A DNA stretch of 64,000 nucleotides. Source: Ichthyophthirius multifiliis (taxonomy: Eukaryota; Ciliophora; Oligohymenophorea; Hymenostomatida). A model generated the notes under the pieces. That model was not told where the DNA came from. It saw only the letters and a program-made list of their open reading frames with translations, and ran no database searches. Position numbers and translations under genes: made by a program. The stretch spans positions 52,674-116,673 of the forward strand of contig NW_004086350.1 in NCBI RefSeq assembly GCF_000220395.1, written 5' to 3'. Shown here piece after piece: positions 24,901-36,364 of the stretch (positions within the stretch are counted from its first letter, which is position 1; every line of letters begins with the position of its first letter).

Positions 24901-27900
24901 AGAAAATTGCTAAAGACAGTTTTATTTTACGAAATGAATATCACCTTTCTAACTTCCAAGTATTAAAGAATTTTTTATTTAATTCATAATACTCATAAGG
25001 GGTTATTGGGTGCTTATGTGGTGTTCTTTTCTTTATTCTTCTTACTATTAGAGTATAGATTGATATTAAATATATTAAGAATTTAAAGAATTTGCAAAAA
25101 TACAAGATTACCATTAAGTATTTTTTAGTAAGTCAAAGTTTTTTATAATTTCTTTACGATCGATGTCCCAGACTATGTATTAGCCATTAGTATCGTTATT
25201 TTAGCGGATTTGAAAATTATCAATATCTTAATAATAAGCTAGAAGATATTAAGAGTCTTATGAAAAAGTCATAAAATAGACTAATTAAGATGAATTTATA
25301 GAATTAAAATCACATTTAAGAATATCTTTTAATTTGAATTATTTATCTTTTGTAGATTTTATTTATTAATTATTATTATAATTATTATTGTTTATTATAC
25401 TATGTTTTTTATTTCTTATGTTTGTTTATTAACATCTATAAATTCCAATAAAACTAAGATCTCTTTCTCCATTTATATCAATTATGTTTTTTGTAGAAGC
25501 TTCGAAAGAAACTGCGAAAGTATCCATATCAGAAAGATCAAATTCAATATTTAAAACAATCGCTTTATTTTATTTATCATTAATTATTTACATTTATTCT
25601 ATTATTGGGATTGCTCTTTTATCATTTTTGGAAAATTTGTTTTAAAGTATTTATATAGAAAATATTATTATAATTCCATTTGTAAATCCTATTATTATAT
25701 ATTCTCCATCTGGAGAAAATTTGACAACAGAAGGAGTTCCTTAATCCAGATATTGCTAATATATAAGTAAATTATTTTCGCAATCAAACATTGATAATTA
25801 TTAGTCTTCTCCTACTGAAAGCATTAGTTTTTCTGAAGGATGAATAGAAATAGATATTTTTTTATTAGATTGTTTTAAAGAAAATTTCTGAGAAGAATGA
25901 AATCGTAAATAAATATCATAGTTGAACCTAAAATTTTCCGTTTGTCCATAGTTTTCCCCTTTTTTTTAAGAAATTATTTTATTAGTGTCTTCTTCTTCAT
26001 TTGATGAATTAGAACTGGCCTAACTTGAACTTGACATTTCTTAATAATTTTATTTCTAATCTGTTTGTTTTTTAGAACCTTAATATTCTAAAGTAAATGA
26101 CGCTTCAAATATATCGCCATTTCTAGTCCCTAATAGGAGTATAGGATACACTGTGTCATTATCGGAATCACCCAAAGAGTTCTCATTTTCAGATTTTTTA
26201 GGATATTTACATGAAAACAAATCTAAACTTTACGCCGATAGATTTCGGGAAAAAGGGACATCGCTAAATAAACCTGTTTTTCTTATGTTTATTTCGTTTA
26301 TCATATTAAATTTCGTATCCCAGATTTTTACAAATTCATCTTCACCTGAGGTTATTATTAATACTTTATCTTAAAATAATTCAGTTATTTTTAAACAATT
26401 TATCATTTTTAGATGAGCTTTTTCTTTAGCTATTATATATTTGCCTTTTTTATTTATTTTAAAATAAAAAATTAAATGTACATATTATATATTTAATTTT
26501 ACCACATGCAACTAATATTAAATCTCCATTATTATTACCCGCAATAATATCTGATTCAATTTAATCACCTAAACTATAACTAATATAACCAATACAAGTA
26601 ATACAGCATTATTAATTATATACTTCTTCACATGCACTAACAACTTATTTCCTCATTAAATTTCTACCTTACATTTCCCAAAGTGTAATATTCTTAAATC
26701 CGCAACTAGCAAACTAATATTTATTATAAGGATTAAAGGCAACATCAAAAATTTATAAAAATCCCGTATTTCTAAAGGCTATGATTTCTTCAGTTTTCCA
26801 ATTAATAATTTAAATTGAAAAATGCACATCTACCCCAACCGAAATAAGTAAAGATGAATCTCTATCTCTGGAAAAAGCAAGGTGAATAATTCCACTTTTA
26901 TGGTGTGTTTTTAGAATTTTGAAAGGTTCAGGATTAAACACATTCCAAATATGAATTTTGGGATTATGTGAATTTTCTCCTGTGGCAACAAAGAATTTTA
27001 AAGGATGAATAGTTATACAAGTGATTTTATTTTTATGTCCTTCGTAAAATTTTTATTTATTTGTGAGAGGATTATATACTACAGCGATTCTACTAGTATA
27101 ATAAACAAAATATCTTTGACAATTTTCATGCACTTCATCATAAGGAAGAAGCTGTCTTTTTGCAAAAAGCATTTCTTTTTAATATTGAACAGGAATGAGA
27201 ATCGATTTATTAGTCTATTCGATTTTTTATTTACCTTATTATTAGGTTGTAGAGGATCCTTTTTTGTGTTTACCTTTCTTTTTTTGTCTTAAGGTTAGTC
27301 AATATAGTATATGTGAGTATAATATAAAGAACGGCGTCTATCGTAGGCTTGAAATCCGTAAATATAGTCTAATTAAATACTTATAGGAGGCGCTCTTTTC
27401 ATTAAAGAGGTCATCGTTTCATATTATGGAATTAATATTTGATATAATGTGTTGATGATTTTTTAATTTACGCCCTTAAATAATAAGAAGGAATCTAATA
27501 TATTTTCGTGAAAAACTAACTTTTGGTCATGTAATGAATAGACTAACTCTCGAATTAAACTCTCTTCCAGGATTCCGGTTATTTTGGAAAGATTTGTGTC
27601 AAAAAGTGTAACTTTTTGAGTTTTTTCATTTTATAGGTTTATATTTAATTACTTTTATTGTTCATATTCTTAATTAAATTCGATTTTCCATTCAATTACC
27701 GTATTATCTGTACTTCCTAGAGAAAAGAAACTGTCCTAAGTTTTACACATTCCTAGCCTTGAAATTGCGGAAGAATGTCCTCTTAAGTATCCTCCGCAAT
27801 TTTACTCTATTTATTTTTTGTCTTTCCAAAAATATATATAACCAGTTTCTCCTCCTGCTAGGAATATTTTAATATCGCCACCTATTATTAGTGGTAATAT

Positions 27901-30593
27901 TAATTATTCTTCAATATTTTCTACATCAATGTTTTAATATCTATATAAATATATTTTTTTTAAGGTTTTATATATATATTAAAATATTTAAACAATTTAT
28001 TAAATTTTATATATATACCTTATATTCCATATAGTGCAATTAATTTACTCATTTTCTTAGAAAGTTTTAATTTTAGGATCTGAGAGATCTACTTTATATT
28101 ATTTCCTTTAATTAGAACAAATTAAAAAGCTTTTATTATCATCCACAAATTCAATAGAAACAGCTTCTTCATTTTCCAATTTGAGATCTTCTTTAACTTC
28201 TTATTATAAAAAAGTCCCGTTTTAAGAATTACTGAATGAAAGTATATATATATAAGAATCTTGACCGCCTACAACTAGATAATTTCCATCTGAAGAAAAT
28301 TTTACATCATTTATTCTTACTTTTTCTCTTTGTCTTTGATTTTTTTGCGGTTTAATCCATATTTCTTCTATTTATTTTTACTAATAGCGAATACATACTT
28401 GCCCTTCTTCGAATCCTATGGCAAAAATATTTCCGTGTTTTTCGCTGTTTATGCAATCTATGGTACTTATTTAGTAAGGATAGGACCACATGTCCATTAT
28501 TTCATGAGATTCTAAGGAAAAAGAATATACTATTCGTTCGTTTCCGGCCACATAGAGTATTTTTTCATCACTTTCAGGTTTTTAAAGGATACATATATCA
28601 TTTAGATTTCCTCTTATTCTGGAAATATAATTAATTCGATTCATTTGGATTTTAATCTAACCTTCATTTTCTTACAAAAAATCTACCTGAACTACATCTC
28701 CTTCCCTAGTTACAATAAATGACTTCCTTTTATAACTTTTTATCTATACTATTTCATATGATATCAATTATAGAGGAAGTTAACTTTATTCAAAATTAAT
28801 TTAATGTAATTACATTTCCATTGAAATATTCCATAAATATATTTAAGAATTTATTGTCCCTATAAGAATTCCATAATCAAAATTTACTATACTTACTATA
28901 TCATGATCTTATAATTATATGTTTTTCTCATGATCGAAATTTTACCAAATACATACTAATCCATTTTTATGTCCACTAACTATAATTATAAGATTTTCTC
29001 TTTAAAAAATAACATTGTTTATCAAAATAAACATATATTTATATATAAAATTAAATAATACGTAGTTCCTTAATAAGATATTTTTGAAGAAGCCGGAATT
29101 CTCACACAGGTAGCACAATTTAATTCTTCAAAAATATAAAAATCTTCCAATTTAATATCATGTGTAATAAAATTTCCATCAAAATAATGAAATAGAACAA
29201 TCTATTATCCCGAGCAAACAATGAATGAATTATCATAATTAAAAAAATCATTATTATCTTACTAATTACTATTTTATTTCTTAATTACATATTCTTAACT
29301 ATAATTATCTATTCCAATAAGTTCAAATGCAAACTCATTAATAAGAGTCGATAATACTAATGTAAAATCTTTCACATTATAAATAAGAATTGGCGAATTT
29401 GTCCTTATTCCACAACTAGCTAAATACTCATCTCCTTTAAAAAATTACAAAAGATGAATTCCTTTCTAATGAATCCCTTTAATAACTCCCAAATTCTATA
29501 AAGTATTCGAATCCCATAAATGAATTGCTGGATTATTCTAAGCGATTTCCCCACTGGCGACTAGAGAGCTATTTTTAGAGACGCACATGCTCAAAACCTC
29601 ATTATCGTGTTCCAAATAATGTTTTTATTCGAATAATTTCGGATAGAAAATAACTACAATACAAGCTGTAAAATATAATATTTTTTCCGAAGCGGCTTTT
29701 TCTCCTTGACTTTTTATGAATTCCAAAGCACGTTTTACACCTTCACTGCGGATTCCGAAGACCCAGTTTATATGTGTATTTACGTCTTTGGTGTATTGGT
29801 CTTATTATTGGGGATTTTCTGAAGGGTTCATATGAAATATTTTTTTCGAAAGCATGGATATTAGGTCGATTTTTTGTTAATATTTTAATGAGTTTAAGAT
29901 TTCTCCGAGGGTTTATGATTTAAATTGAGCCTCGCATTGTATTTTATTTGGATATTTTAATTATTCGAGGGTTATTATATTACTTTCTAATTATTATTTT
30001 ACATCAGGAGGTTTCTTTTCAATTATAGTGATGAATTTAACGATTTCATTTACTTTACTGCACCATTTTAGCATTTATTAAATACCTATTTTGGATTCAT
30101 CACTGAAATAATTATTTAAAAACTAAGATATTTCATCTTCTTTCATGTCTATTTATTATCCGAAAATCTAAATTATATTTATATTATAATTTACTTTATG
30201 TAAAAAAAATATATATACTTTAAATGTGGCATTTGCACATGAAATTAACATAAATTCTAAATCTACAATTGTTAATATATTCATTTCATTAAAATCAAAA
30301 ATATCAAATAAAAAACGGACTTTTTCATTAAAAGAAGCATCTGAAAATAATATTAAACCGGAAAATAATTCCAAAGCATCAATTAAACCATTTTTATCTG
30401 TATCCCATATTTTAAATGAAGTTTCATTAGAGCCGAATATTTGTTCGTATTCAGTCAAGTCTATTGAAAATGTATCACATACGCTTTTAAATGAACCATG
30501 ATATTCCCGAAGCTTTGATAAAGAGGAGTTTAAAAGGGGATTTGGTAGTGGTTAACATTCTTATTGTTCTAATTGTGTTATAAAATTTCCCAT
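21995..30593 (-). CDS. Giant EF-hand + EML/EMAP-type WD40 protein, about 2677 aa
   Basis: EML proteins bind microtubules through tandem beta-propellers. The N-terminus has a canonical EF-hand loop (about residues 64-75, DTDKNGLIDALE). Several propellers follow; HELP-like entry motifs include RIAVVYNPLTNKQKFYEGH before NPKIHIWN. Late blades include HPKTPILCL, GGMDGKVIIWELG, IRIYNYPCDSSGNGYF and a last blade SPDKNYLVTSSQ..CILIW, matching the EML end. Introns 30168-30218, 29000-29061, 27941-28018, 26445-26502, 23359-23512 and 22541-22706 were placed. Four single-base deficits in A runs (27223-27228, 23745-23748, 23639-23641, 22982-22993) must be restored, after which the length is exactly 2678 codons. 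It exceeds EML5/6 (about 1950 aa). Two adjacent genes is the alternative, but no start/stop boundary was seen. Confidence 0.8.
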
Positions 30594-30810
30594 TTTTTTT
30601 TTATTATAATAATAATTTTATATTTTTTTAAAAAAAAAAAATAAAAAAATACCTCTTTTTTATAAATCTTTTATTATTTTTCATTTTAAATTAAAAAAAT
30701 ATTTATTTTAATTAAATTATAAAAATATTTTTGTTCTTAAAAAACAGATATAATATTAATAAATATTTTCATTTTTATTTTTTTAAAATATATAAGAAAC
30801 TAAAATTCTA

Positions 30811-31401
30811 TCATTTTTAATCAAACAAACTTTATGTTGAAGTAAGGGTTAATCCATAATACAAACTTTGATTTTAATCAAACACTTTCTTAGCATAATC
30901 AGCTCCATAATTAGTAATTAAAGATTAATAAACACATTTTACAAACTTCATTCTTCCATGTTCTTTTAAATGGGTTTCAACAAAAGGTAAAATTGTATCA
31001 TATTTAGCACATAAAGCAGCTAAAATCCATTTTATGTAAATTTCTGGGTTCTAAAGTAATTATAAATGTAAAGTTTTGTCTAATAATTCTGCTTTTTAGG
31101 CATTAAAATTATTTTTATTAATAATATTTTAAAAAAATAAAATCTTTTAATTAACATTAAATTAATTCCATTATTTTGACAAATCTTCCAAAGTTTAATT
31201 ATCTAAATCGTTATGTAAGAACTTTGTAGCCAATTGAATAGGTAATTTAACAACTTCTTCATCTGAATAGTCATATGTTTTTGGAGGATAACCAGCTTTA
31301 TTTAACCATTCTTCCCAGTTTATTTATTTATAAATTAAATATCCAAAAAAACTTTTGAAAAAATTTTTAAAATCTTCAGTAGTAATAGACTAAAATCTAA
31401 A

Positions 31402-31467
<66 letters not shown>

Positions 31468-32664
31468 GTAATTCTTTTACTAAAATTTATTAATGTAACT
31501 TTTATAGAATTTCATAAATTTATCTTCTCCGACTAATTCTTGTAAGAATTTTAAAAATTAAAATCCTTTATAATATGGTACAGAACTGAAAGCATCATCA
31601 GGATTTTCATGTTTTACTTAAGGATTTAAACTCGTATAACTATGACTAACTCCAATATAAGATATTTAGTTTTTCAATTCTTAATCTAAAATAGCACATC
31701 TTAACTTTATTTAATATTTATACTAAATTTAAGTTTAAATAAAAAAATTTTACTTTATAATCATTTATTCCTTTTAATTATTTTAAAGTTTCTAATTCAA
31801 AAAATACTGTCCAGCCTTCATTAAGCCAAAAAGAGTCCCAATTTTTACAAGAAACTAAATTTCCGCTCCATGAATGAGCCATTTCATGGATAATAACATC
31901 AATTCCTGATTTATCTCCTGCAATAATAGATGGACTAGCAAATGTTAATAAAGGATTTTCCATACCTCCATATGGAAAACTAGGTGGAAGTACAACAACC
32001 TTAAATAAATATATATATAAAAATATATAAAAATATATATAAATATATATAAATATATATATATATTTATATATTTATATATATATAATAAAAACAAACC
32101 TTATATTACTCCCAAACATATTTTGTGATTAAATTTTCTAAAGTTTGTAATTAAAATTCCATGTCTTCTAATTCTTTAGAATATTCTTCAACTACCTCCG
32201 GTTCTGCAATTACACTTGTTCTTTCAGATACTTTTTTCTCTTCTAAATTTCCTGCAACAATAGCAAATAAATAACTTGGTATAGGAATATTTTATTAAAA
32301 GCTAAACTATTTATATTAAATTTTAATATATTACAAGAATATTTTTTAATAAATTGTTTGAAAATTTTTTTTTTGAAATTTGTTTGAAAGCAAATTTAAT
32401 ATGAAATGATAAAAAGAATGATTAAAAATAAAAAAATAAATTAAATATATTTTAAAATATTATTTATACATTTTATATATTAGAATTTTATTATTGTGAA
32501 TGAATGAGAACACCTGAAACATAAGCTTTAAGTGGATTATTAACATGAATTTAAGTTTAAAAAGTAGATTTTACACTAGGAGAATCCATACATGGAAAAA
32601 TGCTTCTAGCATAAATAGGTTCACATTAAGTAAATAAATAAGGATGTAATTTACCTATAAATTT

Positions 32665-32710
<46 letters not shown>

Positions 32711-33329
32711 TTATATATACATTTTTTTTATATTTATATATATTTCATAATATCTTATCTTTATTTATTCATTTTTAGTATATAATAATATATTTATTAC
32801 CTTTAGTTTATTATGGATTTAACCAATTTAATGCTGAATTTTATGAATTTATTGTTGTATAATTGATTTAAATATGAAATATATTTCCTTTTTCAATATC
32901 TTCACATAAAAATATATTTAATTAATCACCTAATTATTCACTTACTTTTTAAATATTAAATATTAATTTTTAATTATTCATAAAGCATTATTTTACTTCT
33001 ATATTTCTTATATCCAATTGTACTACTAAAGTATTTTTTAAAGCACTAAATTGATAATTAGTGCTCCCATTTAATACTTTATTATTAAAATCTATATATA
33101 TAATATGATCATAATGGTCACAATATACTTCGTCTAAATTTGATACTGAGGATGAATCTATTGTATTGTACCAACCTTTATATCTTTTTTTTGTTAATTT
33201 TTCGATGTCTTAGTTATCTAACTTTTTTTTTTTTTTTTAGCTTCTTCTTAATATGTATAAAGAGGCTAATGATAATAATGCTAAGGATGTTAAGGAAAAG
33301 AATCTTCTTTTATTAATATATTTTAACAT
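30811..33329 (-). CDS. LTA4H: Leukotriene A4 hydrolase-type M1 aminopeptidase with N-terminal hydrophobic anchor
   Basis: This is a zinc metallopeptidase. The substrate-binding PYGGMENP (317-323) is followed by HEMAHSW (H345, E346, H349) and 18 residues later NEG (E368), the M1 zinc site. [43 protein letters not shown] and ITTEDF follow LTA4H order, and the C-terminal helical domain is present. Introns 32655-32800, 32307-32469, 32000-32099, 31705-31753 and 31397-31480 give exactly 659 codons (658 aa). Unlike cytosolic animal LTA4H, it begins with basic residues and a hydrophobic run ([18 protein letters not shown]), a likely signal anchor. Whether it hydrolyses LTA4 is unknown; aminopeptidase activity is the safer inference. 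Confidence 0.93.
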
Positions 33330-33528
33330 TTTTTAAGATATTATTTTTTAGATATTATTTTTATATTTCAAAAATATCTTAATTAATGAAAAAATTATTA
33401 ATATTAATAATAAATAAAAATAAAAAATTAATAATATTTTTAGATTTTTATATTTTTATAAAATATGTATTACATATATATATACTTATATATTTATTCG
33501 TTATTTTATTGCAAATTCTTTATATAAA

Positions 33529-34591
33529 TCAAATTTAAAATTAGGATTTATGTTATGTTAATATATCATATAATTATTCAATTTTTTATTTCAAAATTAC
33601 TTTTACTTTATTTTAAATAATATTTAATTATTCAAAAGGAACACTTTTACCTGCTATCTTATTAGCTAAAATCCCTATAAATAATTAAAAAATAAAATTA
33701 AAAAAAATAGATAATTTTAAAAATTATAAACTTCTCTCATTTAATTAAATTCCAAAATATATATTAGAATATGAATTAATTTCTTCTATATATGAAGGAT
33801 CGACAATAATAATAGACCCATCTAAAATACTTACTTATATAGGATAAATAAAATCACTAATTTCAAAATTAAGATATTTCTTATTGTTTGTATTTTATTC
33901 GATTTTGAATTCGCCATCTATTTTATTTAAATAAACTTCATTTACTTAAGAATTAAATAATTCAAACTAAGAAGCTAATAAAAGGGCATCATTTACATTT
34001 CCAGAATCATTTACGACTCTCAAATTAATTTATATTTTCCAATAAAAATTAGGTAATTCTGATGTAACTATACATTTTTGATATATGTTTTGATAATTTT
34101 AGCTAAATATATATTTTTTAGTTAAATTTAATAATATTTTTTAATATTTTTTACTTTATTAAATTTGTTAATAATATTGAATAATAACTTTCTGATTTTA
34201 AAATATCCATATAATTATATTAACCTTCTTAATTATTATATTTTACTTCAATTTCTATAAATAAAATTATATTTTATAATTTAAATGATTATATATTTTT
34301 TTATTACATATTAATTAATTTTAAATATAATCAAAATTAATAACTTATTTATCTTCATATATTTAAATATTAGAACTTGCAGCAATTAATGTTTTTCCTA
34401 GACTTAGTAATGTAATATTATTTTCTTTTTATATTATAAAAAAATTAATAGTTTATTTTTTAAGAATTACATCTTAATACAGATATTTATCTTATTTCAT
34501 CAAATTATCTACCATCTTCTCTAATATTTTATTAAGAAAATCTTGCAAGATATTCTTTTGGTAATAATTCTTAAAAAATTTCTTGATTCAT
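33529..34591 (-). CDS. RRP43: Exosome RNase PH-like subunit (RRP43/EXOSC8 type)
   Basis: A non-catalytic ring subunit of the RNA exosome is inferred. The start LLPKEYLARFSQQNIREDGRQFDEIRQI matches the EXOSC8 opening ([25 protein letters not shown]). The core has LRVVNDSGNVNDALLLA and, later, ISDFIYPIQVSILDGSIIIVDPS, standard RNase PH-fold phrases. Introns 34425-34470, 34255-34307, 34103-34154 and 33675-33731 give 285 codons exactly (284 aa), a usual length. RRP45 or RRP42 would be the alternatives. Confidence 0.82.
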
Positions 34592-34704
34592 ATTGCAGTA
34601 TATAATTAAATATATATATGTATATATATTTTTTATTTATAAAAAAAGATTTTTTAATTTTAATAAATTTTTTAATTTGAATAAATATAATATATATTTA
34701 TATT

Positions 34705-34750
<46 letters not shown>

Positions 34751-35092
34751 TTAATATTTTTTTTTATTATTTATAATTCTTATATATTTTAATTTTTTTT
34801 TTATTTATATGCAAACAATAATATTTATATATATATATATTTTATATTTTTCTTAAAATTTTTTAAATTTAATATAATTAATTGTTTTTATATTTATTTA
34901 TATTTATATTATTGCATTTTTTTATAAATTTATTATTTTTTATTTAAATTTTATATACATTTTTTATATACATATTATTTTATATTTAACATATTTTATA
35001 TTTATTTAATAAAAATATTATGATATTTTAACATAAAAATAAAATAGCATTATTTATTTTATTTATTATATTAGTTTGATTATAAAATACTA
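34592..35092. other. A/T intergenic region
   Basis: It holds a (TA)n tract at about 34707-34745 and poly(T) runs. No coding frame was recognised. Confidence 0.5.
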
Positions 35093-35325
35093 TCATAATA
35101 TTGCTCTTTTTATTTTTCTAAAAAACCTTTTTATTTTTCCTTCATATCCAGCATCTTATCCTGTCAAATATTAAAACGCTCCTTCTCCTAAGTTTTCTAA
35201 ATTATCTTATACTTATTCAAAATATTAATTTATTTTCTACTATGGTTTTTTATTTTATTTTCTGTAATATAAATAAGCTACAATTGAGGATAAAGAAATA
35301 ATTAAAATTTTTTACTTTTATTCAT
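35093..35325 (-). CDS. Small basic protein, 64 aa, one intron
   Basis: ATG 35325-35323 is followed by a 10-nt first exon, a 38-nt intron (35278-35315) and a 185-nt second exon ending at TGA 35093-35095, giving exactly 65 codons. The product runs MNKTYLYYRKQNKKPQQ, then YFEQVQDNLENLGEGAFQYL, TGQDAGYEGK and a basic tail KRFFRKIKRAIL. The aperiodic mid-section with Gly, Glu and Asp and the relatively GC-rich codons look coding. I know no family. It lies between the exosome and coiled-coil genes, same strand. Confidence 0.5.
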
Positions 35326-35722
35326 AATCTTTTTTATTTTATAAATATTTTTATTTATATTTTTTTTTTTTATAAATTTATTAAAAATTAGACTTTTATT
35401 ATATTATTTTAATTTTTTAAATTAAATATTATACTCAAGTTTAAATTGATAATCAAATTTTTAATAATAATGCTGGATAACTATAGTAAATAAAAATATA
35501 ATATTATATTCATCAATATATATAAAAATAAAGATAAAAAATACTCTTTAAGATATTAATTATAATTTTTAATCAAAGAAATATTATATTCGATTAAATT
35601 TTTTATTTATATTATATAAAAAATATATACTGATTATTAAAAAAAAAGAAAAAATATATATAATATAAAATATATATTATTTTAAAAATTATATTTTAAT
35701 ATATAACAAAAATATATTTCAT
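35326..35722. other. A/T intergenic region
   Basis: A 397-bp A/T spacer between the 64-aa gene and the end of the coiled-coil gene. Nothing recognisable. Confidence 0.5.
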
Positions 35723-36315
35723 TCACTATTCAATATATTTGGGATTTTAAATTTTATTGTTTAGCTTTATTTTTAAAAATAAAAAATATTAAATTTATTA
35801 AAAAATTAAAAAATAATATAATATTTACCTCAAATTCTAATCTTTTTAAATTATTGAAAGAATTATCATAATTATATTTTGTTTAATTTAACTCTTCTAT
35901 TTTTTCTATCAAATCACTATTTTTTTATGTAAGTTCTAATTATCTTCTTTCTGATTATTATTTATACATATCCCTTTAAGCAATCCTTTATATTTAAAAT
36001 ATTTTTAAATATATTAAAATAAATAAAAATAAACAATTAATCTATTTCTCTTGCCATAGTTTAAATTTAATCTTTATAATAAATATTAGAGTTATTATTT
36101 TATTAATAATCAGACAGCTTTTAAAATAAAAAATAATATAATTTAATTAAATATTAAATTATTACGTTTGAATTTTATTTCTTTCTAAACTCATTTTCTA
36201 ATATAAAATTATGTTTTTCTAATTCTTAAACCAGAGTTTAAATATATTAATTTTTGTTTTTAATAACATTTTCTAATTAAATAATATATTCATTATTACT
36301 TTAACTATCCTTAAA

Positions 36316-36364
<49 letters not shown>

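Noticed and set aside
27223-27242. 20-nt micro-intron GTAAAT..AATAG explaining the frame change in the EML-like gene
   Set aside because: A similar 20-nt reading at 22981-23000 would create a TGA, and two other sites have no suitable GT..AG, so homopolymer error explains all cases better.
30226-30501. 91-aa plus-strand ORF
   Set aside because: It is antisense to the EF-hand exon of the EML-like gene, which has clear domain content.
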